Source: Arthrobacter sp. PAMC25564 (lineage in GTDB: Bacteria; Actinomycetota; Actinomycetes; Actinomycetales; Micrococcaceae). Taken from it: DNA of 64,000 bases. Made by a program: the position numbers and the translations under genes. The notes beneath the pieces are model-generated. The model was not told the DNA's origin. It did not search any database and saw nothing but the letters and a program-made list of their open reading frames with translations. Below, in pieces: positions 24,697 to 33,713 of the stretch. The stretch spans positions 3,658,001-3,722,000 of the forward strand of contig NZ_CP039290.1 in assembly GCF_004798705.1 (NCBI RefSeq). The letters are read 5' to 3'. Every line of letters starts with the position of its first letter. Position 1 is the stretch's first letter.

Positions 24697-26769
24697 ATGA
24701 ACGGCACCCGGGACAACGGAACCCCCACGCCTGCAGCCCCGAAGACGGTGCTTGTCACGGGCGCCACGGGCTACATCGGCGGGCGGCTGGTGCCCCGGCT
24801 GCTGGAGGCCGGCCACACGGTCAAGGTCCTCGTCCGGACCCCGGCCAAGATCGCCGGCGTGCCGTGGCTGGCGGATGTGGAAGTCATCCACGGCAGCCTC
24901 GACGACGGCGCCGCCCTGCGCGGGGCGCTGGACGGCGTCGACGTCCTCTATTACCTCGTCCACTCGATGGCGGCCGGGCCGGGATTCGAATCCAAGGAAA
25001 AGGCAATGGCCGGGATCGCCGCCACCGCGGCCACGGACGCCGGAGTCGGCAGGATCATCTACCTGGGCGGGCTGCACCCTGCCAATGCCGAATTGTCCAC
25101 CCATATGCGGTCCCGCGAAGCCGTGGGCAAGATCTTCCTCGACGGGCCGGTGGACGCGGTCGTCTTCCAGGCCGGCGTCGTGATCGGCTCCGGCTCCGCG
25201 TCCTTCGAGATGATCCGGCACCTGGCCGAGACACTGCCGGTGATGCCCGCCCCCAACTGGGTGAAGAACCGGATCGAAGCCATCGCCGTCCGTGACGTGC
25301 TGCACTACCTCGTGGCCGCCGCCTCCCTGGACGGCACCATCAACCGCACCTTCGACATCGGCTGCCGCCAGGTCCTGACGTACGCGGAAATGATGAAGGA
25401 GTACGCCGCCGAGGCCGGCCTGCCGCGGCGGCTGGTGCTGGCGCTGCCGGTCCCGGCACCCAAACTTGCCGGCATGTGGGTAGCCCTGACCACACCCATC
25501 CCGCTGTCCATGTCGCTGCCGCTGGTGGAATCCCTCCAGCACGACGCCGTCTCACGGGAACATGACATCGATTCCTACATCCCCCTTCCGGAGGGCGGCC
25601 TCACCCCGTACCGGCGCGCGGTGGCCCTGGCCCTGGCCAAGGAGCGCGACGGGCAGGTGGAGACCACATGGGCCAGCGCCGGCGCCGACGCCGATCCCCT
25701 CCCCAGCGATCCCGACTGGGCCGGGCACCGGGTGTACCTGGACGAACGGAGCTACTCCAGCCCGGTGGACCTCAAACATGTCTGGACCATCATCGAGGGG
25801 ATCGGCGGCCGCAACGGCTGGTACTCGCTGCCGCTGGCGTGGCGTGTGCGGGGTTGGCTGGACAAGCTCACCGGCGGCGCGGGGCTGCTGCGCGGCCGGC
25901 GGCACCCCCATCTGCTGGCCGAAGGCGAAGTGGTCGACTGGTGGCGGGTCGAGCGCGTCGACCGCGGCCGGCTGCTCCGGCTGCGGGCCGAGATGCGGGC
26001 CCCGGGCCGCGCCTGGCTGGAGCTCTCGGTGGAGCCGGACGGGACCGGCAGCCGCTACCGGCAGCGGGCCATCTTCTTCCCCAAAGGCCTGAGCGGGCGC
26101 CTCTACTGGCTTGCCGTGCTGCCGTTTCACAGCCTGATTTTCCCTGCCATGTCACGGAATATCACGGCCGCGGCCCGGGGCCTGCAGGAGCTCGAATCGG
26201 AGTCTGCCGGGCACACGCCGTACGATGTTTGGAGCCCGAATCGTCCAGCCACACCCCACGGAGGACCCCCAATGTCCCTGAGTGCATCCACCACCGTTCC
26301 GCACAGCGTTGACCGCGTCACCGCTGTTTTCGTCAACGAGGATTTCCTGCGCCACACAAGCGAACTCGTCGGCGGCACCCTTGAATCCTTCGCCGTCGAC
26401 GGCGACACCGCCGGCGCGTTCAGCACCACCACGGTGCGCACGATCCCCACCACCCGCATGCCGGAAATCGCCCGGAAGTTCGTCGGCGAAAGCCTCAAGG
26501 TGACCCAGCTGGAAACCTGGGACGCCCCCGCGGCCGACGGTTCGCGGCAGAGCAAGATCTCCCTGAAAATCGGTGGAGCGCCCCTGGACGTCAGCGCCGT
26601 CCAGCGCCTCGTGTCCGACGGCGGCAGCACCCGGATCGAGCTGGAGGGCACCGTCACGTCCTCGGTTCCGTTCCTCGGCGGCAAGATCGCCGATGCGGCC
26701 GAGCCGATGGTGGGAAAGGCCCTGAACATCCAGTCCACGCAGGCCCAGGCCTGGCTCGAGAGCCACTAG
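24697..26769 (+). CDS. NAD(P)-binding SDR/DUF2867 protein running in frame into a DUF2505 domain (690 residues if one product)
   Basis: Starts at ATG 24697 with AAGGAG seven bases upstream. Residues 15-230 are an atypical short-chain dehydrogenase (NAD(P)H-binding, NmrA-like) with TVLVTGATGYIGGRLV; about 330-505 match the DUF2867 pattern (DWWRVERVD, LYWLAVLPFHSLIFPAM). This two-part protein normally ends near there. Here no stop occurs: 20 low-complexity residues (Gly/Thr/Pro/Asn) lead straight into a complete DUF2505 protein that has its own ATG and ribosome site. The linker looks like translated intergenic DNA. So the stop was probably lost, or the two are made both fused and separately. 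Substrates are unknown; the first part is a likely membrane-associated reductase. Confidence 0.75.
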   Translation: MNGTRDNGTPTPAAPKTVLVTGATGYIGGRLVPRLLEAGHTVKVLVRTPAKIAGVPWLADVEVIHGSLDDGAALRGALDGVDVLYYLVHSMAAGPGFESKEKAMAGIAATAATDAGVGRIIYLGGLHPANAELSTHMRSREAVGKIFLDGPVDAVVFQAGVVIGSGSASFEMIRHLAETLPVMPAPNWVKNRIEAIAVRDVLHYLVAAASLDGTINRTFDIGCRQVLTYAEMMKEYAAEAGLPRRLVLALPVPAPKLAGMWVALTTPIPLSMSLPLVESLQHDAVSREHDIDSYIPLPEGGLTPYRRAVALALAKERDGQVETTWASAGADADPLPSDPDWAGHRVYLDERSYSSPVDLKHVWTIIEGIGGRNGWYSLPLAWRVRGWLDKLTGGAGLLRGRRHPHLLAEGEVVDWWRVERVDRGRLLRLRAEMRAPGRAWLELSVEPDGTGSRYRQRAIFFPKGLSGRLYWLAVLPFHSLIFPAMSRNITAAARGLQELESESAGHTPYDVWSPNRPATPHGGPPMSLSASTTVPHSVDRVTAVFVNEDFLRHTSELVGGTLESFAVDGDTAGAFSTTTVRTIPTTRMPEIARKFVGESLKVTQLETWDAPAADGSRQSKISLKIGGAPLDVSAVQRLVSDGGSTRIELEGTVTSSVPFLGGKIADAAEPMVGKALNIQSTQAQAWLESH
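26272..26769 (+). CDS. DUF2505 family protein (internal start in the preceding frame)
   Basis: From ATG 26272 the frame gives 165 residues, the normal size of a stand-alone DUF2505 protein: MSLSASTTVPHSVDRVTAVF, then a START/SRPBCC-like beta-rich domain ending SVPFLGGKIADAAEPMVGKAL. GGAGG lies seven bases before the ATG, an ideal ribosome site, and TACGAT at 26221-26226 could be a -10 box. This makes independent translation likely even though no stop separates it from the upstream gene. The fold suggests binding of a hydrophobic ligand (inference from the SRPBCC-like pattern). The next gene starts five bases after its stop. Confidence 0.75.
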   Translation: MSLSASTTVPHSVDRVTAVFVNEDFLRHTSELVGGTLESFAVDGDTAGAFSTTTVRTIPTTRMPEIARKFVGESLKVTQLETWDAPAADGSRQSKISLKIGGAPLDVSAVQRLVSDGGSTRIELEGTVTSSVPFLGGKIADAAEPMVGKALNIQSTQAQAWLESH

Positions 26770-26773
26770 CGGC

Positions 26774-26992
26774 ATGGAACTGCCCGCCTTCCTGGCCGTC
26801 GTACTGATCGTCGCAGGCATCTGGTCCCTCGTTGTCTGGCCGCAGTTCCTGCGCCGGGTGATGAAGGACCCGCGGGCCCGCGATGCCGGCGGCAAAGCGA
26901 CCAAATTCCTGACGGTCCACGTCATCCTCGTCAGCATCTCAATGGTGCTCGGAGCGGCCACGGCGGCCATCGGGATTGCAGGGCTCCTCTAG
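26774..26992 (+). CDS. SCO4848-family small membrane protein
   Basis: A 72-residue protein with two membrane spans (about residues 5-23 and 45-70). Between them is the basic loop PQFLRRVMKDPRARD; the WSLVVWPQFLRR segment is the hallmark of SCO4848-type actinobacterial membrane proteins. It begins five bases after the DUF2505 stop, so the two are probably co-transcribed. No function is known for the family. Confidence 0.8.
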   Translation: MELPAFLAVVLIVAGIWSLVVWPQFLRRVMKDPRARDAGGKATKFLTVHVILVSISMVLGAATAAIGIAGLL

Positions 26993-27109
26993 CCGGCGCG
27001 ACTGCTCCTGCACCGCGAGTAGGTACCCGGCCAGGGTGAGTGGCTGGCGCCAATTAATGGAGTGCACAGCACGCTGTCCGGCGCCGCCAAACCGCCATTA
27101 AATGGTCCC

Positions 27110-27241
27110 ATGGACATGAATGGGATGGAGCGGGTTTGGCATGGAAGCCACCGCCGGGACGGCAGGAAGAATTGGTCAATGTATTTCGCACTGGCCATGC
27201 TGGGCCTTATCTCCTGGGTCATTGTTACCTACCCGCATTAG
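27110..27241 (+). CDS. Possible 43-residue single-span membrane protein
   Basis: An ATG at 27110 (others in frame at 27116 and 27125) gives a basic N-terminal half with HGSHRRDGRKNW and one hydrophobic span (about residues 24-40) ending VTYPH. The ribosome site is weak. Support comes from a strong terminator 32 bases after the stop and from a basic-then-hydrophobic layout that is hard to get by chance. I do not recognise a family. Confidence 0.45.
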   Translation: MDMNGMERVWHGSHRRDGRKNWSMYFALAMLGLISWVIVTYPH

Positions 27242-27273
27242 CCAGGGATAAGTCCTGTCACAACTATTTACCG

Positions 27274-27314
27274 CCCCGGTCGAAAAACTCTTCGACCGGG
27301 GTTTTCTTCGTTTT
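27274..27314 (+). terminator. Factor-independent terminator
   Basis: An 11-bp perfect stem (27274-27284 with 27291-27301), six-base loop, followed by TTTTCTTCGTTTT. This is the best terminator in this part of the window and closes the SDR/DUF2505/SCO4848/small-protein transcript. Confidence 0.88.
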
Positions 27315-27652
27315 CCGGGCCGGCGGCCGGGCAGGCACCGGCAGCGCCTCGAGACGTCGCTCCGAGGCGTGAGAAATATCACGTGGCACCGCGGAGAGCG
27401 CCTCGGCGTGGCGCACGGGGGTGGAGCTCCATGTATGGTTGAGCCTGCACGAATTGGTCTCTGCGTGCCATGATGTCCAGCCGGCCGCTCCGGGGGGAGC
27501 ATGCCGGCATGGCTGACCGGCTTCATTTAGCCGGATAACCCACCGACAGACCGTGCGTCACTGGCGTGGTCTCATCGTGGCCGAACTTCAGCATGCCGTC
27601 ACTGGCTCAATGCTGTCTTTTTCCATGTCCCCAACAGAATATGCACCCATCA

Positions 27653-28765
27653 ATGAAACAATTGAGTACAACCCTTATGGCCGTGTTTGTCCTCCTGATC
27701 GGCGGACTGGCTACCGGCTGCGCAGCCTCGTCCACACCGGAGGCTGTGGCCTGCCATTCCGATGGCAACACCGCCAACTGCCAGACTCCTACCAAGAGCC
27801 AGCCCCCCAGCACCAAGGGGTCGTACGGGACTGCCACCCCGGCACCGACGGCGGCGCCGTCGTCCGCTGCCGCCTCGGCGGCGCCGGTCGCGTCAGCACC
27901 GGCTAAGGGCACCGTTGCCCCGCCGGTTGCGCCCGCGGATTCTGTAAAGGCTGCGAAGCCGGCCCCGGCACCCGTAGCCCCCGCACCCGTAGCCCCCGCC
28001 CCCAGCGCCTACCCCACGCACACCAATATCGTCAGCACGACGTTCTGGGTGGGCGAGATCTTCAACGCCAACCTGGCCGACGGATCCCAGGTCTGCTCCA
28101 CCTATAACGGGCAGTGGGCCCTTCAGCACACCGGGGTCAACCTGGGCACCACCCCCTCATCGGCTTCCGGCTGCCCGGGCAGCGTCTACGGCGGTTGCGA
28201 CGGTGTCAGTTCCGGTACCGGCAGCAACTTCACCTGCTCGACCGAAGCCCGCGACGCCTCCAACGGGTACTTCCCGAAGAATCAGCCCACCCCCAAGGAG
28301 AACCCGTTCTACCTGGATCTGCCGTACGACGACGTCAATGACAGCGCTGCCTTCCAGCAGCGCTGCCAGGTCATCCCCTGGGCCGCTGCGGACAACGCCG
28401 CCACCGGCGTCAACCACTGCGCGGATCCCAGCTACAGCTACATGAAGAACCACTGGGTGAAGCTCAGCGGCCCCAACGGAAACGTTTGCTACGGCCAGAT
28501 CGAGGACGCCGGCCCGTCAAGCGGCACCGCGTATCACGATGCCGCATACGTCTTCGGCTCGACCAACCTCCGTCCGGCCAACACCAATTTCTCGGCCGAC
28601 GCGGCCCAGGGTGCCGGAATGGACGTCTCCCCCGCGCTGAACGGCTGCCTCGGGTTCGCCGAGCTGGACGGCAGCGGCGACCACGTCTCCTGGTCCTTCG
28701 TGGACCGCGCCAACGTGCCGGCCGGACCGTGGCTCACGGTTCAAACCACCTCCGGCGTGAGCTAG
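27653..28765 (+). CDS. Secreted lipoprotein, possible double-psi beta-barrel domain (paralogue of 35425-36195)
   Basis: A 370-residue lipoprotein. The signal peptide has a hydrophobic core VFVLLIGG and lipobox ending at Cys23 (LATGC). Residues 45-120 are a Pro/Ala-rich wall-spanning linker with repeated PVAPAP. The globular part (about 125-365) begins THTNIVSTTFWVGEIF and contains KENPFYLDLPYDDVND, YMKNHWVKL, CYGQIEDAGP and GMDVSPALNGCLGF. The last two motifs resemble the catalytic-Asp and DLSxxA segments of expansin/RlpA double-psi barrels (inference). The 256-residue lipoprotein at 35425 shares all these motifs. Extra Cys residues here suggest disulfides. It lies at one end of the polysaccharide locus; a cell-surface role in binding or remodelling polymer is likely. 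The start could also be ATG 27641. Confidence 0.75.
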   Translation: MKQLSTTLMAVFVLLIGGLATGCAASSTPEAVACHSDGNTANCQTPTKSQPPSTKGSYGTATPAPTAAPSSAAASAAPVASAPAKGTVAPPVAPADSVKAAKPAPAPVAPAPVAPAPSAYPTHTNIVSTTFWVGEIFNANLADGSQVCSTYNGQWALQHTGVNLGTTPSSASGCPGSVYGGCDGVSSGTGSNFTCSTEARDASNGYFPKNQPTPKENPFYLDLPYDDVNDSAAFQQRCQVIPWAAADNAATGVNHCADPSYSYMKNHWVKLSGPNGNVCYGQIEDAGPSSGTAYHDAAYVFGSTNLRPANTNFSADAAQGAGMDVSPALNGCLGFAELDGSGDHVSWSFVDRANVPAGPWLTVQTTSGVS

Positions 28766-28814
28766 CACACCTCGGGACACAGCACGGCGGATCATCGCCG
28801 GGCTGCACCCGGCA

Positions 28815-28860
28815 GCACCCCCGCCACATCATCATTGCGGCGGGGGTGCTTTCGGCTTTT
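28815..28860. terminator. Terminator between convergent lipoprotein and synthase genes
   Basis: An 11-bp perfect GC-rich stem (28815-28825 with 28839-28849) around a 13-base loop, followed by TTTCGGCTTTT on the plus strand. It ends the lipoprotein transcript just before the 3' end of the convergent glycosyltransferase operon. Confidence 0.82.
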
Positions 28861-28876
28861 CTGCCCGACCGGGCAG

Positions 28877-30325
28877 CTAACGGCTGAATCCCGCGCCCGG
28901 ACCCGCTGGGCTCGGGAGCGCTTCGAGGCCCGGATGGTGAGGCTCGTTCTGGGCCCGGCGGGTCGGACTGGTCCAGACTCCCGTTGAGGCCGCCGAGAAT
29001 GCCCGAGGCAGGACCAACAAGCAGATTCCCGCATCGAGAATCCGCATGAACGGGAACAACGGTGCCATCAACAGTATGGACGGCCGGCGCAGGGACACCG
29101 CGGCGATGATCGTCAGGAGCAGGTCCGGCAGGAAGACTCCGAGCAGGAGGTCCTGAGGGCGTAGCAGCCCTGCCACGCCGATCATCTCGGGGGATGCGTT
29201 TCCGAGCTGCAACTGCACCGCCGCCATGACCGAGAGCAGGAATACCGGGATGAGCAACACCAGGAATATGCAACTGAGCACGAGCTCTACCATGTAGATC
29301 ACGAGCACCAGCCAAAACTTGCCGGCCTGGATCCTGTGGCGCCGTACCGTCTGCCAAAATCCGAGGGACCAGCGCCACACCTGCTTGATGTAGTCGTGGA
29401 GCGTGTCCGGATCCTGGGTGTAGGCCACGGCGGCCGAGGGATGAAAGGCGATCCTGCCCAGCTTCTTCGCATGCAGCTCGAATGTCATGTTGAAATCCTC
29501 GATAACCAGTCCGGGCGCCCGCACGTCAACCTTTTCGAGGGCGCTGGTCCGATACATGCTGGCAAAGCCCGGTACGATCGACACGACATTTGCGCCCCTC
29601 GCAGCCTGACCGTACTTGAGCAGCAACTGCACCACGATGTACAGCCGCTCGCGGTACGCCACCAGGAAGCGGCCAAGCACACTGGGTGTCGTCGGGGTCA
29701 TGATGGACCTGGCCCGGCCCGCTACGGCGACCACCTCGGGGTCGGAGAACAGCGGCAGCCCGGTCTCGAGGTAGTCCGGGGCCGGACGGGTGTCCGCGTC
29801 CAGCAGCATCACCACCTTGAACTTCTGGCACAGGCCGAAGTAGGCGATCCCCGCAGCCAATGCCCCGGCCTTGCCACGGTTCGTCTCGAGTTCGAGCACT
29901 TTCACGCCCGCCCTCCGCGCGATTGTCGCGGTATCGTCCGAGGACATGTCCGACACGACATGGATGTTCCCCCGGGGGACCAGGACAGCGGCGGTCCGAA
30001 TGGTTTCGCTGATCACGAGCGCTTCATTGTGGGCCGCAATCAGGACCGCGACATTGGCGGGCAGCACTCGGACGGGCTTGGCCTTGCGACGGCCATGGTC
30101 CCGCAGCATCCTGGCGGCGAGCCCGTTGCTGGGAAGGGACGGGAACCGGCTTGTTCCGGAGCCGAACCAGTCGCCCGCCAGCCAGCGCCGCCCCCCTGCC
30201 AGGCCGCGGGCCGGCAACGCTGCCCTGTGCCGTTCATATCCTTCGCACGCGACTCTCATCAATCCGATAAGTGTCCAGAAGATCGTGCTTATACCGAGAA
30301 CCAGAATCATGTAGACGAGAATCAC
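28877..30325 (-). CDS. Membrane-bound processive family 2 glycosyltransferase (polysaccharide synthase)
   Basis: A 482-residue inner-membrane synthase. One N-terminal span (1-22), then a cytoplasmic GT2 domain: VAVLIAAHNE at 92, the UDP-binding DxD Asp176-Ala-Asp178, the acceptor/catalytic-base pair Glu276-Asp277 in VIEDFNMTFEL, and Q315-V-W-R-W319, the QxxRW signature of processive synthases such as PgaC/IcaA, hyaluronan and cellulose synthases. At least three spans follow (about 337-372, 395-412, 415-440). It would polymerise a UDP-sugar and extrude the chain. With two NodB-family genes directly upstream in the same operon, a GlcNAc polymer is the best guess. The GTG start overlaps the upstream deacetylase stop (GTGA), so the two are coupled. 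No separate accessory like IcaD is seen. Confidence 0.88.
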   Translation of the reverse strand: MILVYMILVLGISTIFWTLIGLMRVACEGYERHRAALPARGLAGGRRWLAGDWFGSGTSRFPSLPSNGLAARMLRDHGRRKAKPVRVLPANVAVLIAAHNEALVISETIRTAAVLVPRGNIHVVSDMSSDDTATIARRAGVKVLELETNRGKAGALAAGIAYFGLCQKFKVVMLLDADTRPAPDYLETGLPLFSDPEVVAVAGRARSIMTPTTPSVLGRFLVAYRERLYIVVQLLLKYGQAARGANVVSIVPGFASMYRTSALEKVDVRAPGLVIEDFNMTFELHAKKLGRIAFHPSAAVAYTQDPDTLHDYIKQVWRWSLGFWQTVRRHRIQAGKFWLVLVIYMVELVLSCIFLVLLIPVFLLSVMAAVQLQLGNASPEMIGVAGLLRPQDLLLGVFLPDLLLTIIAAVSLRRPSILLMAPLFPFMRILDAGICLLVLPRAFSAASTGVWTSPTRRAQNEPHHPGLEALPSPAGPGAGFSR

Positions 30326-32208
30326 AGCGCCGGCGCTCCTACCGTGTCGTAAATTGCATAATCATCGGTCGTGAGAGTGCCGATGCTGAAGAGATTCAGG
30401 CCGAAGCTGATTGCCGACGCACCCGCCGGAAGGACCGGCGTCGTGAAGCTTGCCTGCGTATAGCTGCTGGCGGTACCCAGCCAGGGACTGGACGTCCAGT
30501 AGACCCAGGTCCCGGATGCGTTGCGGTAGTACACCGCGAATTGAGTGACGGCCGTTGACATGTACCAGGCGCGGAGCGAATACGTGTGACCCGCAATCGC
30601 CGGCGGGGCGCAGGAACCGCTGTCCATGGTCTGGAGCAGCTTGGCATCCCCGCTGCTGTAGGCGCTGACGGCCAGGCGCGCGGCGGCGGTGCCGGAATGA
30701 GCGGCGGTGACGGTGCTGAACGCAGCGGTATTGGTGCCGTAGCCTGCGGTCTGCCAGCACTGGGGCGTGGATGCGCCAGCGGTTTCGAGGCCGGCATTCT
30801 GCACCAGATTTGTACCCGCGGGCGGCGGAGCCGGTGCCGGGGCGTTGGCGGTGTCGATCATTTCGTAGTCGTCAGTGGTCAACGTTCCGTTGCTGAACAG
30901 GTTCAGCCCAAAGCTGATCCCGCTCGCACCCGCGGGGAGGGCAGGCGTCGTCCAGCTTGCCTTCTGGAAGGTGGTGGCGGCCGCGAACCAGGGACTCGAT
31001 GTCCAGTAGACCCACGAACCGACGCCGGTCCGGTAATAAAGGGCAAACTGTGTGTTCGCCGTCGATTTGTACCACGCACCGAGGTTGTAGCTGTGGCCGG
31101 CTGTCGCCACGGGTGAACACCCGCCAAGGTCCAGGGAGGGCAGGAACTTTGCGTCGCCATTGGCGTAGTTGGTCACGACGAGGCGTTCGGCCATACTTCC
31201 AGTATGGCCCGGGCTGACCGTGCTGAAGGCGGCGGTGTTTGTTCCGTAGCCGCCTGCCTGCCAGCACTGGGGCGCTCCGTTGGCGAGAGTCTCCAGGCTG
31301 GGATTCTTAACCAGGTTTCCACCCGTTGCCTGCGGCGGTACCGCGGGCCCGGAGACGACGGCTTTCACGGTTCCGCCGATGACCTGATCCACGGTTTTCA
31401 CTGTTGTCGTGGCGGGCCTGGCCTTGAGCCAGGTCACGAACTGCGTCAGCAGATTCGGCGTGATGTTCAGCGGGTCCGTGCTGGAGGCCGCGACGTGGTG
31501 AAACGTCAGCTGCACCCACCCTCCGCCAGCCTCGGCCTGGGTGACCGACTTCTGCAGGTCGGCCAAGGTCCAGGAGGAGTCCTCTTCATCCGGGGCAGCC
31601 GTGTTGTAGGGGTTCGCGGGAGGAATCGCCTCGGCGAGCGGGCAGCCGGCACAACTGAATCGGGTCCTGATATCGCCCAGACCGCGTGCGCTGTTGTAGC
31701 CGCAGTTCTTCACAATGCCTTGAATCGTAGCGTTCTCGGCCGCGAAGGGATAGGCAAAATTCGTGACCCGGAACCCCCAATTGCTCAGGTTGACGCGGTC
31801 ATTGCAAATCTGCCGCGTGGCTTCATCCGTGGTCAGTGTTGTCAGATCCGGGTGGGTCACGGTGTGCCCGGCGATCTCGTGCCCGGCGGCCGCCAAGGCC
31901 TGGAGATTGGCGAGTGTCATGTAGTTGGGGGTGCCAACAGCTCCTGAGGGGATGAAGAAGGTGCCTTTCAGCCCGTTGTTGTTCAGAATCTGGGCGGCGT
32001 TGAGCTGGTCCGCGTTCCCGTCGTCAAAAGTCAGGGTCACGACGGTTGGCGCTGCCGCCTGTGCCGGGGATGCCATGCCGGCGAGACCTGCGACCGTGAG
32101 GGCGAGGACCCCCAACGCCGTGACGAGCTTCGACCAGAATCTGCTGCCGGACGATCTCGGGGGAGAATCAGTTTGGACGGACGAACTCGTTCTTTCGATC
32201 GCATTCAT
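30322..32208 (-). CDS. Secreted NodB polysaccharide deacetylase with two carbohydrate-binding-like domains
   Basis: A 628-residue exported enzyme. Signal peptide to about residue 51 (AQA/A). NodB domain about 54-285 with a complete active site: TFDDG (Asp62 base, Asp63 metal), His115-x3-His119 metal ligands in GHTVTH, FAYPFA near 151 and FHH (237-238). It should remove N-acetyl groups from an extracellular amino-sugar polymer. Then come two tandem, about 155-residue beta-sandwich modules (298-453 and 467-622) that are clear duplicates of each other, each with PQCWQ, YGTNTAAFSTV, VYWTSSPW and SFGLNLFS; they look like CBM4/9-type carbohydrate-binding domains. The middle of a three-gene operon, coupled to the synthase. 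ATG 32208 is preceded by a weak, distant AAGGA. Confidence 0.87.
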   Translation of the reverse strand: MNAIERTSSSVQTDSPPRSSGSRFWSKLVTALGVLALTVAGLAGMASPAQAAAPTVVTLTFDDGNADQLNAAQILNNNGLKGTFFIPSGAVGTPNYMTLANLQALAAAGHEIAGHTVTHPDLTTLTTDEATRQICNDRVNLSNWGFRVTNFAYPFAAENATIQGIVKNCGYNSARGLGDIRTRFSCAGCPLAEAIPPANPYNTAAPDEEDSSWTLADLQKSVTQAEAGGGWVQLTFHHVAASSTDPLNITPNLLTQFVTWLKARPATTTVKTVDQVIGGTVKAVVSGPAVPPQATGGNLVKNPSLETLANGAPQCWQAGGYGTNTAAFSTVSPGHTGSMAERLVVTNYANGDAKFLPSLDLGGCSPVATAGHSYNLGAWYKSTANTQFALYYRTGVGSWVYWTSSPWFAAATTFQKASWTTPALPAGASGISFGLNLFSNGTLTTDDYEMIDTANAPAPAPPPAGTNLVQNAGLETAGASTPQCWQTAGYGTNTAAFSTVTAAHSGTAAARLAVSAYSSGDAKLLQTMDSGSCAPPAIAGHTYSLRAWYMSTAVTQFAVYYRNASGTWVYWTSSPWLGTASSYTQASFTTPVLPAGASAISFGLNLFSIGTLTTDDYAIYDTVGAPAL

Positions 32209-32273
32209 GGGTACCACTCGATTCCTTATGTTCCAGCCCGGAGCGCGCGGAAGTGCACACGGGCTGACTTGAC

Positions 32274-33713
32274 TCAGGGCTTGCCGGCGTCCAACATCTC
32301 GTAGTCGTCGGTGGCGAGCGCTCCGTTGCTGAAAAGGTTGAGACCGAAGCTGATGCCGACGGCGTCGGCCGGCACCGCTGGCGTTGTCCACCGGGCCTGT
32401 TGGTAGTCAGACGCGGCGGTAAACCATGGGCTGGCTGTCCAGTAGGTCCAGATGCCAACCTTGTTTCGGTAATACAGTTCGAACTGTGTCGGGGCCGTGG
32501 AGGTGTACCAGGCACCGAGCGAGTAGGCGTGTCCGGCTTCGACGCTTGGTGAGCACTCGCCGAGGTCAAGGGTGGGCAGCAGCTTGGCGTCCCCGGATCT
32601 GTAGCCGCTGATATCGAGGCGCCTGGCGATCGTGCCGCCATGCCCCGGGGTGACGGTGGCGAGCACGTGGTCATTTTCGCCGTAGGATCCAAGCTGCCAG
32701 CACTGCGGCAGCCCGTACCTTCCTGCAGTCTCCAGCCCGGGATTCTTGAGGGCGTTGACACCAGCCGGAGCCGGGGGTGCCGAGGGGCCGGCGACGGCGG
32801 GCTTCACAGTGCCTCCGATCACCTCGTGGACCGTGCGGACAGCCGTCGAGTTAGCATCGCCGCGCGGTGCCAGCCAGCCGACGAAGTCTTGAAAGAGCTT
32901 CGGACTTATGGATTGCGGGGCGCCGGAATCGTCGATGTCGTCGAACACCAGCTGCAGCCATCCGCCATGCTCCTCTGCGGCGGTCACCACCTGCTGCAGA
33001 TCAGTGAGCTTCCAGGTGCTGCCGATCTCGACGGCGGCACGCGTTCGGAACGGGTCAGCCGGCCGCACCTTTTCGGCGACGTCGCAATCGGCGCAGCCGA
33101 AGGGGCTTCGGATATCAGCGCTGCTCCTTGCGCTGTTGTAACCACAGGCGGCCACTTGACTCGCCGCCTGTGGCGTTACGGCGGCAAAGGGATAGGCAAA
33201 AGAAACGACGTTGAAGCCAAGATCCATCAAATTACTGCGGTCGGCGCAGACCTGCCGCGCGGCTTCATCGCCCACGACAACACTCAGGTCTGCAAGCGTC
33301 ACTGTATGTCCGCCAATTTCGTTTCCGTCGGCCACCAGAGTATGAAGGTTCTCGACGCCCATGAATCCCGGAGCCCCGAGAAACCCGGAATTGACGAAGA
33401 ACGTACCGCGCATCCCGTGCTTCTTGAGCGCCTCTGCGGCAACAAGCTGGCTGGAACGGCCGCTGTCAAAGGTGAGGCTGACGGTAGTCAGGGCCGGTCC
33501 GCCGGCTGCCGGCGTACCGGATTGCACCGCCTTAACTGACGGCGACGCCGTCTCGCCTTTGGGCGCCAGGAGCGCAGAACCGGTCAGGACGGCGAGGGCA
33601 ACCAGGCCGGAGAGTGCCCACACCGCAGTAACTTTGTGCCGCTTGCCGACGTTGTCTGCGGGCCGTCCAGCAGCCCCGCCTGGTGGCTTCCCCCTCGTGG
33701 AACCATTCGTCAT
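32274..33713 (-). CDS. Secreted NodB-like protein with a lost active site (probable pseudo-deacetylase) and one carbohydrate-binding-like domain
   Basis: A 479-residue paralogue of the next gene in the operon. N-terminal membrane anchor or uncleaved signal at about 28-50, NodB fold about 75-310, one CBM-like module 321-475. Fold-determining residues are kept (GTFFVNSG, FAYPFAA, CGYNSAR), but every key position is changed: TFDDG is TFDSG (Ser84 for the metal Asp), GHTVTH is GHTVTL (Leu140 for a metal His), and the late FHH is FDD (258-259). It therefore should not bind zinc normally or deacetylate. A role in polymer binding, scaffolding or as partner of the active enzyme is likely (inference). 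ATG 33713 has GAGAGGGG nine bases upstream. First gene of the operon after a roughly 290-base leader. Confidence 0.85.
   Translation of the reverse strand: MTNGSTRGKPPGGAAGRPADNVGKRHKVTAVWALSGLVALAVLTGSALLAPKGETASPSVKAVQSGTPAAGGPALTTVSLTFDSGRSSQLVAAEALKKHGMRGTFFVNSGFLGAPGFMGVENLHTLVADGNEIGGHTVTLADLSVVVGDEAARQVCADRSNLMDLGFNVVSFAYPFAAVTPQAASQVAACGYNSARSSADIRSPFGCADCDVAEKVRPADPFRTRAAVEIGSTWKLTDLQQVVTAAEEHGGWLQLVFDDIDDSGAPQSISPKLFQDFVGWLAPRGDANSTAVRTVHEVIGGTVKPAVAGPSAPPAPAGVNALKNPGLETAGRYGLPQCWQLGSYGENDHVLATVTPGHGGTIARRLDISGYRSGDAKLLPTLDLGECSPSVEAGHAYSLGAWYTSTAPTQFELYYRNKVGIWTYWTASPWFTAASDYQQARWTTPAVPADAVGISFGLNLFSNGALATDDYEMLDAGKP

Noticed and set aside
27448..27468. GCACG...CGTGC palindrome before the first lipoprotein as a further copy of the shared dyad
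   Set aside because: Only the outer bases and part of the core match, and there is no correctly spaced TAGGCT.
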